Both the position numbers and the translations under genes were made by a program. A DNA stretch of 64,000 nucleotides, from the NCBI GenBank assembly GCA_964525935.1, contig CAZGJZ010000006.1, positions 186,001-250,000 of the forward strand, given 5' to 3'. The notes under the pieces are model-generated. The model saw nothing but the letters and a program-made list of their open reading frames with translations. It made no database searches and was not told where the DNA came from. Shown here one piece after another: positions 42,269 to 50,478 of this stretch; position 1 is the stretch's first letter; the number at the start of each line of letters is the position of its first letter. Source of the stretch: UBA2377 sp964525935. Lineage in GTDB: Bacteria; Verrucomicrobiota; Verrucomicrobiia; Opitutales; Opitutaceae.

Positions 42269-43821
42269 ATCGCGATCACGTGGTGCCTGCTGGGAGTGTG
42301 AATTGGTTGCGCCGGGTCGTGCTGGGGCTCGCTTGGGCGGGGTTGGCGGTCGCTACGCCGGCGCGGGCCGATGACTGGATCGAGGTGAAGTCACCCTATT
42401 TCACGGTGGTGTCGGAGGCTTCGGAGAGTCGCACGCGGGCTTGGGCGGTGCAGTTCGAATTATTTCGGCAGGCGATGCAGACCCTGATGCCGATGCCGCC
42501 GGGAGCGGTGGAGCCGGTGACGCTGGTGCTCTTCCGCAGTGATCGCCGGCTGCGGCCCTTCAAGCCGGTGGAGCATGGCAAGCCGGCGAAGATGTCGGGC
42601 TATTTCAGCCGGGCGCTGGGCCGCAATGTCATCGCGCTGGCCATCGATGGCGATTGGGAGATCGTGCAGCAAGTCGTCTGCCACGAGGGCGTGCACTGGC
42701 ACATGGCGGGAGCGGCGCGGGACCTGCCGCGCTGGATGGAGGAGGGATTGGCCGAGGTGTTCGGCAATTTTGAAATCGCCGGGAATGAGTTCATCGTCGG
42801 CAAACCGCGCCCGGACTACAGAACCAACGTGCGCGTCATGAAGCCGATGCCGATGGCCACGCTGATGACCCGCGAGCAGCTCGCCTACAACGGCAAGCAC
42901 GGCCGGGAGACGAAACTGTTTTACTACCAATCGTGGGCGATGATGCATGCGCTCCTGTTTGCGCCGGACGGGATGGGCTATGCGAATTTCGCCAAGTTCT
43001 TGAACCAGACGCCGGGAAGTGACGACCCGGTGAAGGAACTGGAGTTGGGCCTGGGCCGCTCGGCGGCCGATCTGCAGCGGATGCTGGAGACGCATCTCGA
43101 GCGGAGCCGGGTGAACTACCTGCGCGTCAAATTTGATCGGAAATCCGTGGAGGCAAATTTCAAGGCCCGCCCGCTGGCGGCGGGTGAGGCCGACCTTGTG
43201 CTGGGCGGCTTGCTGCTCTGCGTGAATCAACTCGAGGAGGCGCGGGCCTACCTGCTGCGGGCCGAGGCGGCGTTGCCGGATGATCCGCGCACCGCGGAGT
43301 CGTGGGCGCTGTTGAATCTCGCCCAGGGTGACATGGATGGAATGGAGCGCCAGTTTCGGACGGCCTTCCGGCGGGGCAGCGAAAGTTATGTGGGGCATTA
43401 CCTGCTGGCGTTGCAGGAATGGCAGGCCGCGGGCCGGAGTGTCGCTGGCGAGGTGGGCATCACCAAAGCCGTCGACGAGTATCTGGCGTGCCTGAGACTC
43501 CGGCCGCAGTTTGTGCCGGCGATGGAAGACCTCGCGAGCATTGTGACGTATCTGCCCGAGCGCTCGGTGCAGGCCGAGGTCATGGTCCGGTTTGCGGCGC
43601 TGCGCCACCCGCGGAATTTTCGCATCGTCGGCGGGCTGGCTTTGCTCGATGCGACCTACGGCACGCTGGACGAGGCGCAGGCCACCTGGGTGCGCTTAAA
43701 CAAACTGCCGGGACAGGACGACCCGGTGAGTCGGCAACTGCTGGCGGCGGTGAAGGCAAAAATGCAGCTGAGGGAGAGCGACCGCCCGAAACCGTTGGAC
43801 GAACTGTTTCAAAGCCGCTGA
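42265..43821 (+). CDS. Exported peptidase-MA/DUF1570-like protein with HExxH
   Basis: 518 residues with an N-terminal signal region ending near ATPARA. The zinc site is HEGVH (140-144) with a downstream EEGLAE (159-164) supplying the third ligand, the gluzincin arrangement. A TPR-like C-terminus follows (ADLVLGGLLLCVNQLEEARA). It is the intact paralogue of the preceding gene. Substrate unknown. Confidence 0.8.
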   Translation: MNRDHVVPAGSVNWLRRVVLGLAWAGLAVATPARADDWIEVKSPYFTVVSEASESRTRAWAVQFELFRQAMQTLMPMPPGAVEPVTLVLFRSDRRLRPFKPVEHGKPAKMSGYFSRALGRNVIALAIDGDWEIVQQVVCHEGVHWHMAGAARDLPRWMEEGLAEVFGNFEIAGNEFIVGKPRPDYRTNVRVMKPMPMATLMTREQLAYNGKHGRETKLFYYQSWAMMHALLFAPDGMGYANFAKFLNQTPGSDDPVKELELGLGRSAADLQRMLETHLERSRVNYLRVKFDRKSVEANFKARPLAAGEADLVLGGLLLCVNQLEEARAYLLRAEAALPDDPRTAESWALLNLAQGDMDGMERQFRTAFRRGSESYVGHYLLALQEWQAAGRSVAGEVGITKAVDEYLACLRLRPQFVPAMEDLASIVTYLPERSVQAEVMVRFAALRHPRNFRIVGGLALLDATYGTLDEAQATWVRLNKLPGQDDPVSRQLLAAVKAKMQLRESDRPKPLDELFQSR

Positions 43822-43872
43822 GTGACGGGGTCCAAAGATCGGCGGGCCATTGCCTGGAACCGGGCACAAAAA

Positions 43873-43897
43873 AGCGGCTGCCGGGATGGCAGCCGCT
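43873..43897 (-). terminator. Intrinsic terminator after the cyclophilin gene
   Basis: Perfect 10-bp arms AGCGGCTGCC / GGCAGCCGCT with a 5-base loop, followed on the minus strand by six T. Confidence 0.88.
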
Positions 43898-43918
43898 GAT
43901 GACGAAAAGTGGCGTGGC

Positions 43919-44428
43919 TTAGGCGGCGGGGACGATCTCGACGCTCTTCACCTCGATACGGTCGGCGGGCGTGCTGCGCTCGGGGCCGCTGGTCGGGACG
44001 GTGGCGATGCGCTCGAGGACGTCGTCACCCTTGATGAGCGTGCCGAACGCGGTGTATTGGCGGTCGAGGAACTTGGCGTCGCCGTGGCAGATGAAGAACT
44101 GGCTGCCGGCGCTGTCCGGGTTTTGCGAGCGGGCCATCGAGATGACGCCGCGAGTGTGCGACTTGGCATTGAACTCGGCCTTGATCTGGTAGCCGGGACC
44201 GCCGGTGCCGGGCATGCCTTTCTGGCCGGCCTTGGTGTTGGGGCAGCCACCCTGGACCATGAAGCCCTTGATGATGCGGTGGAAGGCGGTGCCGTTGTAG
44301 AAACCTTCGCGGGCGAGTTTCTTGAAGTTCTCAACCGTCTTGGGGGCGACGTCGGGCCAGAAGGCGATGGTCAGGTCCCCGTAGGAGGTCTTGATGATGG
44401 CGTTTTCAGCGGTGGCGGTGGTGCTCAT
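43919..44428 (-). CDS. Cyclophilin-type peptidyl-prolyl isomerase
   Basis: 169 residues from the ATG at 44428. Motifs FHRIIKGFMVQGGCP and GVISMARSQNPDSAGSQFFI are the cyclophilin active-site segments. It has no signal peptide, so it is a cytoplasmic isomerase. A terminator lies just downstream. Confidence 0.95.
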   Translation of the reverse strand: MSTTATAENAIIKTSYGDLTIAFWPDVAPKTVENFKKLAREGFYNGTAFHRIIKGFMVQGGCPNTKAGQKGMPGTGGPGYQIKAEFNAKSHTRGVISMARSQNPDSAGSQFFICHGDAKFLDRQYTAFGTLIKGDDVLERIATVPTSGPERSTPADRIEVKSVEIVPAA

Positions 44429-44486
44429 AGAAGGAGCAAGCGAACCCACGGCGGAGGCTTCCGCAAGAACCAAAAGGCGATCGCGC

Positions 44487-45044
44487 TCAGGCGAAAGCTT
44501 CGTCGATCAGCTCGCAGAAATGATGGATCAGGAAGAGGTGCGCTTCCTGGCAGGCGGCGCCGCTTTGGCTGGGGATGATCAGGTCGACGGTTGCGAGCCC
44601 CTGGGCTTTGCCGCCGCCACGGCCGAGGAAGGCCACGCTTTGCAGGCCGAGTTTTTTGGCCTCGTGGAGGGCGGCGAGGATATTGCCGGAGTTGCCGCTG
44701 GAGGTGAGGACGACCACGAGGTCGCCGGGATGGGCGAGGCCGGCGAGCTGGCGGGAGAAAACCTGGTCGTAGCCGTAATCGTTGCCGATGCAGGTGAGGA
44801 GCGAGCCGTCGGCGGAGAGGGCGATGGCGGGGAGGGCGGCGCGGTTTTTCTGGTAGCGGCCGACGAGTTCCGTGGAGAAATGGCCCGCCTCGGCGGCGCT
44901 GCCGCCGTTGCCGCAGATGAGCAGCTTTTTGTCGTGGCGCAGCGTGTCGAGGATCAGCTTGCCCGCGGCGTCGATGGCGGGGCGGATCGTGGCGAGCGCC
45001 TGCAGGGTGCGGGTGGATTCGGCGAGCGAAGCTTCGAAGGTCAT
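44487..45044 (-). CDS. SIS-domain phosphoheptose isomerase-like protein
   Basis: 185 residues from the ATG at 45044. The SIS domain has ICGNGGSAAEAGHFSTELVG and VLTSSGNSGNILAAL, the pattern of GmhA (sedoheptulose-7-phosphate isomerase), the first step to heptose in lipopolysaccharide. GmhA assignment is likely because of the GNGGSAAEA(x)H(x)(x)(x)EL motif, but DiaA-type relatives share it. Confidence 0.82.
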   Translation of the reverse strand: MTFEASLAESTRTLQALATIRPAIDAAGKLILDTLRHDKKLLICGNGGSAAEAGHFSTELVGRYQKNRAALPAIALSADGSLLTCIGNDYGYDQVFSRQLAGLAHPGDLVVVLTSSGNSGNILAALHEAKKLGLQSVAFLGRGGGKAQGLATVDLIIPSQSGAACQEAHLFLIHHFCELIDEAFA

Positions 45045-45113
45045 GCGGGTGTGGAGAAAAACGTGGAGGGGCTGAGTTGGCGAGGATGGATGTGGGGAAC
45101 GAGCCAAGGCATT

Positions 45114-45215
45114 TTTAACCACGAATGGACACGAATGACTGCCCGATCATTCGCATTTGAGCACAATATCCCGTGGGTTTCGTATTCGTGGGTATTCGTG
45201 TCCATCGTGGTTAAA
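45114..45215. repeat. Long inverted repeat with 22-23-bp arms before recF
   Basis: Left arm 45114-45136 contains TTTAACCACGAATGGACACG; right arm 45194-45215 is its inverse except for one missing base. The arms contain the motif CACGAAT repeated at ten-base spacing. This resembles widely scattered intergenic palindromic elements in Verrucomicrobia and other phyla. It fills most of the 245-bp gap between the SIS gene and recF. Confidence 0.8.
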
Positions 45216-45290
45216 GTTCCGGAACTGCGTCGGGATTGACTCGCGGTGCAGGCGAGGCCTGCTGGAGGGCTTTAATTCGTATTCCGATCC

Positions 45291-46376
45291 ATGCGTTTGC
45301 GTTCGCTCACCCTTCAGCACTTCCGGAACATTCCGTTGGCGGCGCTGACGCTGCGCGGGCGGCAGCAGTTTTTGCTGGGGACGAACGGGCAGGGAAAAAC
45401 GAATTTGCTGGAGGCGGCGGGTTTTATCACGGCGCTGCGGTCGTTTCGCACGACGGAGGGCAAATTGCTCATCGCGCAGGGTCAGCCGGAGGCGGCGATT
45501 GCGGGCGAGGTGGAGCACGAGCGGTTTGGCGAAACGAAACTCACGATCAAGCTGCGCGCGGACGGACGGGAGCTGTGGTGCGATGGCGAGAAGGTGACGA
45601 AGATCGCCGATTATCTCGGGCGTTTTCCGACGGTGGTTTTTACCTCGCAGGATTTGTTGCTCATCCGCGGCGCGCCGGCGGTGCGGCGGCGCTGGCTGGA
45701 CCTGACGCTGGCGGCGATGGATGCGGCGTATTTGCGCGCGCTGCAAACCTATCACCGGGCGCTGGCCGAGCGGAACAGCCTGCTGAAACGCGGCGCGCCG
45801 GCGGGGGAGCTGGCGGCGTTTGAACACGGGTTGGCAGAGTCGGGAGCGGAGTTGATTGCCCGGCGCGCAGCGGGGTTGGCTGAAATCGGCGCGCGGCTGG
45901 CGGAATTTTATGCGCGCATCTCCGATCAGGCGGAGCCGGTGGCGGCGGTTTACCGGCCGAATTTTGCCGAGCCGTCGGCGAAGGCGTTGCGGGCCAAGTT
46001 GCAGGCGGCGCGGCCGCGGGATGCGCAGTTTCGCACGACGCTCACGGGGCCGCACCGGGACGAACTGGAGTTCACGGTGCGCGGCGTGGCGGCGAAGGAT
46101 TTTGCCTCGGAAGGTCAGCAGCGGTCGCTCGTGCTGGCGTTGCGCCTGGCGCAGGCGGCGTGGTTTCAGGCCAAGAGCGGGGTGCGTCCCGTGCTGCTCG
46201 CCGACGATGTGCTGGGCGAACTCGACCCGGCGCGGCGCAGGCGGTTTTGGGCGGCGATTGACCCGGCGTCGCAAGTGATCGCGACGGGGACGAGCCTGCC
46301 GGAGGCGGAGCTGGGGACGTGGCAGGTTTTTGAAGTCGCGGGCGGCGTTTTTAATGAAAAGGCTGCGGGCGCATGA
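45291..46376 (+). CDS. recF: DNA replication and repair protein RecF
   Basis: 361 residues. Walker A GTNGQGKTNLLEA near residue 30, ABC-type signature SEGQQRSLVLALRLA, and Walker B VLLADDVLGELD. RecF helps load RecA at gapped DNA. It is far from dnaA-dnaN in this window, and its stop overlaps the TSUP gene (ATGA). Confidence 0.95.
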   Translation: MRLRSLTLQHFRNIPLAALTLRGRQQFLLGTNGQGKTNLLEAAGFITALRSFRTTEGKLLIAQGQPEAAIAGEVEHERFGETKLTIKLRADGRELWCDGEKVTKIADYLGRFPTVVFTSQDLLLIRGAPAVRRRWLDLTLAAMDAAYLRALQTYHRALAERNSLLKRGAPAGELAAFEHGLAESGAELIARRAAGLAEIGARLAEFYARISDQAEPVAAVYRPNFAEPSAKALRAKLQAARPRDAQFRTTLTGPHRDELEFTVRGVAAKDFASEGQQRSLVLALRLAQAAWFQAKSGVRPVLLADDVLGELDPARRRRFWAAIDPASQVIATGTSLPEAELGTWQVFEVAGGVFNEKAAGA

Positions 46377-47110
46377 CGACATTTGAACCCTGGCAGTGGG
46401 CGTTGGCCATCGTGGGCGGGCTGGCGGTCGGCATTTCGAAGACCGGCATCGGCGGGCTGGGCATGCTCGCGGTGGTGATTTTTGCGAACCTGCTGCCGGC
46501 GCGACTGGCGAGCGGCGTGGTGCTGCCGATGCTGGTGCTGGCGGATCTTGTGGCGGTGGCGGCCTATCGCCGGCACGCGCAGTGGAAGTATTTATGGAAA
46601 TTGTTTCCGTGGACGGCGCTCGGCGTGGTGATCGGCTATGTGACGATGGGACGGATCGACGACCGGCAGGCGAAGGTGCTGATCGGGATCATCATCCTGG
46701 CGATGCTGGGCATGCATTTGTGGCGCCGACGCCGGGCGACCAGTGAGGAACCGGAGCACGCGATCTGGTTTGCGCCGATGATCGGCGTGCTGGCGGGATT
46801 CACGACGCTGGTGGCCAATGCGGCGGGTCCGCTGATGGTGATCTACCTGCTGGCGATGCGGCTGCCGAAAATGGAATACATGGGCACCGGCGCGGTGTAT
46901 TTCATGCTGATGAACCTGTTCAAAGTGCCGTTCATGGTCGACCTCGGGCTGATCAACTGGTCGAGCCTGGAGCTGAACCTGTGGCTGGCGGTGCCGGTGC
47001 TGGCGGGCACGCTGCTCGGGAAGAAAATACTGGCGCACATCGATCAGCGGCTGTTTGAAAACCTGGCGCTCGCGCTGGCGGCGGCGGCGGGAGTGAAACT
47101 CTTTTTCTAG
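46373..47110 (+). CDS. TSUP-family permease (TauE/SafE-like)
   Basis: 245 residues with about seven transmembrane helices. The N-terminal VGISKTGIGGLGMLAVVIFA and the mid-protein FTTLVANAAGPLMVIYLLAM are the two repeats of the TauE/SafE fold. Such carriers move sulfur-containing or other organic anions; substrate unknown. Coupled to recF by overlap. Confidence 0.9.
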   Translation: MTTFEPWQWALAIVGGLAVGISKTGIGGLGMLAVVIFANLLPARLASGVVLPMLVLADLVAVAAYRRHAQWKYLWKLFPWTALGVVIGYVTMGRIDDRQAKVLIGIIILAMLGMHLWRRRRATSEEPEHAIWFAPMIGVLAGFTTLVANAAGPLMVIYLLAMRLPKMEYMGTGAVYFMLMNLFKVPFMVDLGLINWSSLELNLWLAVPVLAGTLLGKKILAHIDQRLFENLALALAAAAGVKLFF

Positions 47111-47139
47111 GTTTAATATTCTGTCTTCTTATCGAAACC

Positions 47140-47721
47140 ATGGCGCGAATGAATGTGCGGCAGATGTGGGCGGCGAAGCTGGCGGGCAAATCGGTGCCGG
47201 CCAGCGTGAGCGCGCCCGCGGTGGCGCCGGTGCGCATCCCGTATGCGGGGCAGGTGCTCGGGATCGATCCCTCGTTGCGTGGGACGGGTCTGGCGTTGAT
47301 TGAATTTGTGCCCGGACGTCCACCGGTGTTGTTGCGCTGCCTGACGGTGCGCGTGCCGGCGAAATTGCCGATGGCGGTGGCGCTCGGGGAGATCAACCGC
47401 GCGGTGGCGGCGTTTCTGGGGGACTTCACGGTGCGGCACGTGGCGCTGGAGCAGACGATCTACGTGCAGAATTTCCAGACGGCCCAAATCCTCGGCGCGG
47501 CGCGCGGCGCGGCGATCGCGGCGGCGGCGGTGCGGGATCGCGAGGTGTTTGAATATGCGCCGCTGCGCGTGAAGCAGGCGGTGACCGGACAGGGGCGGGC
47601 GAGCAAGGACCAGATGGCGCGGACGGTGATGGCGCTGTTGGGGCACGGGCGCACGCTGGCGCTGGACGAGGCGGACGCGGCGGGCGTGGCGTTGTGCCAC
47701 GCGTTTACGTGGCGGGAGTGA
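47140..47721 (+). CDS. ruvC: Crossover junction endodeoxyribonuclease RuvC
   Basis: 193 residues. RNase H-like fold with acidic residues D43 (LGIDPSLRGTG), E in VALEQTIYV and the pair in LDEADAAG. It resolves Holliday junctions. About 37 residues precede the usual start of the domain, longer than most RuvC proteins. ruvA and ruvB are not in the window. Confidence 0.92.
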   Translation: MARMNVRQMWAAKLAGKSVPASVSAPAVAPVRIPYAGQVLGIDPSLRGTGLALIEFVPGRPPVLLRCLTVRVPAKLPMAVALGEINRAVAAFLGDFTVRHVALEQTIYVQNFQTAQILGAARGAAIAAAAVRDREVFEYAPLRVKQAVTGQGRASKDQMARTVMALLGHGRTLALDEADAAGVALCHAFTWRE

Positions 47722-47729
47722 GGGAAGGG

Positions 47730-47823
47730 TTGAGAGGTGAAAGTTGAAGGTTGAAAGCATCGGCGGAGGCGAAGGTGGGTGCCTCCGCGCCCAGACAACT
47801 TTCACTTTTAAACTTTCAACAGT
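47730..47823. repeat. Opposed heptad-repeat blocks after ruvC
   Basis: Left block 47730-47757 reads TTGAGAG, GTGAAAG, TTGAAGG, TTGAAAG. Right block 47796-47823 reads CAACTTT, CACTTTT, AAACTTT, CAACAGT, the inverse type. Between them is a separate GC hairpin (GCGGAGGC / GCCTCCGC). The element sits between the convergent ends of ruvC and the histidine kinase gene. Confidence 0.75.
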
Positions 47824-47832
47824 GCCGGCTTA

Positions 47833-50478
47833 TCAGCCGAGGACGGCTTTGAGGACTTTGCCGAGGTCGGTGACGCGATAGGGCTTGGTGAGGTAGCCGC
47901 AGAAGCCCATGTCGAGGTAGCGGCGGGCCATGTCATCGTTGTCGTAGCCGCTGGAGACGATGGCGCGGACGTCGGGGTCGAGTTCGCGCAGGGCCTTGAA
48001 ACATTCTTCGCCGCCCATGCCACCGATGACGGTGAGATCCATGATGACCACGTCGTAGGGGCGGCCGATGTTGAGGTAGCGCTTGTAGAGAGTGATGGCC
48101 TCCTCGCCGTTCTTCGCCATGTCGAACTTGTAGTCGAGGCTCGTGAGCATGTTGGCGGTGAGGGAGGAAATCTTCTCGTCGTCGTCCATGAAGAGGACGC
48201 GACCGGTGCCGAAGCGCAGCGAGGCGGGCTTGCGGGCTTGCACCTCGACGGCTGCGTCGGCGCGCGGCAGGAAAATGGTGAAGGCCGTGCCGACGCCGAC
48301 CGTGGAATCGAGGCTGACCTGGCCGCCGTGCTTGCGGACGATGGAGAGGACGGTGGCGAGGCCGAGGCCGGTGCCGTGTTTCTTGGTGGTGAAAAACGGG
48401 TCGAAGATTTTTTCGAGATGCTCGGGCTTGATGCCGGCGCCATTGTCGCGGACCTCGAACTCGACGTAATCGCCGGCGGGCATGGGCGGGATCTGGTCGG
48501 CGGCGAGGGTGATGTTGGCGGCGCGGACCTGAAGTTGCGCGCGGTGCGGCTCAGGTGGCATCGCCTGGAGGGCGTTGACGATGAGGTTCTGGAAAACCTG
48601 GAGAATCTGCGAGCGGTCGACGGACACGGGCCAGACATCGTCGGCCGCCTCGACAGCGATGGCGGCGGTGCTGGCGGCGGCGGCGATCTTGACGGAATCG
48701 CGGAGGATGTCGGGGGAGGCGGCGACGGTGCGGGCGCCCGCGCCGCCCTTGGCGAAAAGGAGCAGCTGCTTGGTGAGGCCCTTGGCGGCGAGGCAGGCCT
48801 GCTCGGCGTCAGCGAGGGCGGAGTAGTCGCGGTTGTCCTTGGCGAGGGAAACGGCGCCGAGGATGGTGGTGAGCAGGTTGTTGAAATCGTGCGCGATGCC
48901 GCCGGCGAGGAGGCCGAGCGCCTCGAAGCGGTTGGCCTTCACGAGTTCCTCGGGCGTGAGGCTCATCTCGTCGGGATTGCGGAAAACGATGACGACGCCG
49001 CGGACCTTGCCGGTGGCGTCAAACACGGCGCGGGCGGTCCACACGATGGGCACGGGCGCGCCGTCGCCGACCGCGAGGGCGTGGGTGCTGCTGAGCGGCA
49101 GCGGGCTCTCGGCGGCGAGGGCCTGTTCGCACGCGTCGTCGGCGGGCTGGCCGCTCTGCCGGTGGACGAGACGGAAAACATCGCCGGCGGGCTGGCCGAG
49201 AATCTGTTCGCGGGGAAGCTGGAGGAGGCGGACGGCGGCGGGGTTGAGCGCGAGGATTTTGCCGCGGGGATCGGTGAGGAGCACGGCCTCGGCGAGGGCG
49301 GCAAGGGCTTCGTCCGTGAGCGCGGTGGAGGCGGAGCCGGCGGCGTCGGCGAGGGCGGCGGGCTGGGCACAAATAAAACCGGTGAAGCGGAGGAGTTCGC
49401 GCTTGCGATTGAGGACGCGCAGGCCGCCGAGCAGGAAAGGCGCGGGCGAGCCGTCCTTGCGCTGGAGCTGGACGGGCTCGAGAAAGGCGGACTGGCCGGG
49501 GGCGCGATTGAGCAGCCAGGCTTCGAGGCCGGACTCGAGATCGGCGCGGGGCAGGACGGTGGGAAAAGTCGTGGCGGCGTCGGGCAGTTCGTCTTCCGCG
49601 TAGCCGAGGAGGCGTTTCCAGGCGGGCGAGAACCAGAAAGCCTGTGCGGTGAAATCGAGTTCGAAGGCGCCCAGCGGGCCGGTGTCGCTCAGGGTCTGCA
49701 GGCGGATGTCGCCGGCGATGCTGGCTTCCTCGGTCTCCTTGCGCTCGGTGATGTCGATGTGCAGGCCGATGACGCGGGTGAGTTGGTGGTCCTCATTGAC
49801 GACCTGCAGGCCGAGGCAGTGAACCCAGACGTAGTGACCGAGCCGGTGGCGGAGACGGAACTCGACGTCGAACGGACGGGGGCTGGGGACGACCTTGCGC
49901 CCGAGGCTGAAAGGAGCGGCGGAGCTGTCGTCGGGGTGGAGTTGCGCGAGCCAGGCCTCGTGCGTGTCGGGCAGTTCGGCGTCGACGTAGCCGAGCATTT
50001 TTTTCCACGCGGGCGAATATTGCACGCGGCCGGTGGCCAGATCCAGGTCGAAGAAACCGATGGAACTGTGCGCGGCGAGGAAGGCCGCGCCGTGATCATC
50101 AATGACCGATGGCGAGGACGCCGTAGCAGCGGCGGGAGCGGTTTGGACGGTGGCGAGCAGGCGATCGGTGAGACCGGCGGCGGGTTCGAGGCGAACGAGG
50201 ACTTCGCGTGTGGCGCCATCGGAGAGGCGGGCGGTGAAGGCGGCGGCGCGGTTTTCAGCGGTGGCGCGGAGGGCGGCCCACTGGGCCTCGATCCAGTCGG
50301 GTTCGTGGGAGACGATTTCGAGCTGGAAGAAGCGGACAAAAGGTTCGCCGACGAGGCCGGGTGCGGCGACGCCCCAGAAATCATGGGCGGAGGCGCCGGC
50401 CGCGACGATGTGGCCGGTGGGATCAAGGACCAGCGCAACGACGGACGGAGTGGAGGATGATGGGGTGGGGGAACTCAC
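47833..50478 (-). CDS. PAS-rich hybrid histidine kinase with C-terminal receiver
   Basis: 881 residues from a GTG at 50478 that overlaps the hemH stop (GTGA). Three to four PAS domains fill about residues 10-500 (FFDLDLATGRVQYSPAWKKM, HIDITERK). Kinase core: GGIAHDFNNLLT phospho-acceptor His near 523, NLIVNALQAMP N-box near 632 and GTGLGLATV G-box. Receiver at about 757-881 with MDDDEK, phospho-acceptor D814 (IMDLTV) and LTKPYR. No transmembrane helices, so it senses a cytoplasmic signal. Confidence 0.9.
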   Translation of the reverse strand: MSSPTPSSSTPSVVALVLDPTGHIVAAGASAHDFWGVAAPGLVGEPFVRFFQLEIVSHEPDWIEAQWAALRATAENRAAAFTARLSDGATREVLVRLEPAAGLTDRLLATVQTAPAAATASSPSVIDDHGAAFLAAHSSIGFFDLDLATGRVQYSPAWKKMLGYVDAELPDTHEAWLAQLHPDDSSAAPFSLGRKVVPSPRPFDVEFRLRHRLGHYVWVHCLGLQVVNEDHQLTRVIGLHIDITERKETEEASIAGDIRLQTLSDTGPLGAFELDFTAQAFWFSPAWKRLLGYAEDELPDAATTFPTVLPRADLESGLEAWLLNRAPGQSAFLEPVQLQRKDGSPAPFLLGGLRVLNRKRELLRFTGFICAQPAALADAAGSASTALTDEALAALAEAVLLTDPRGKILALNPAAVRLLQLPREQILGQPAGDVFRLVHRQSGQPADDACEQALAAESPLPLSSTHALAVGDGAPVPIVWTARAVFDATGKVRGVVIVFRNPDEMSLTPEELVKANRFEALGLLAGGIAHDFNNLLTTILGAVSLAKDNRDYSALADAEQACLAAKGLTKQLLLFAKGGAGARTVAASPDILRDSVKIAAAASTAAIAVEAADDVWPVSVDRSQILQVFQNLIVNALQAMPPEPHRAQLQVRAANITLAADQIPPMPAGDYVEFEVRDNGAGIKPEHLEKIFDPFFTTKKHGTGLGLATVLSIVRKHGGQVSLDSTVGVGTAFTIFLPRADAAVEVQARKPASLRFGTGRVLFMDDDEKISSLTANMLTSLDYKFDMAKNGEEAITLYKRYLNIGRPYDVVIMDLTVIGGMGGEECFKALRELDPDVRAIVSSGYDNDDMARRYLDMGFCGYLTKPYRVTDLGKVLKAVLG

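Noticed and set aside
48238..50460. 740-residue open frame antisense to the histidine kinase
   Set aside because: Its low-complexity Gly/Glu/Ala composition is the usual mirror of a high-GC gene, and the opposite strand encodes clear PAS, kinase and receiver domains.
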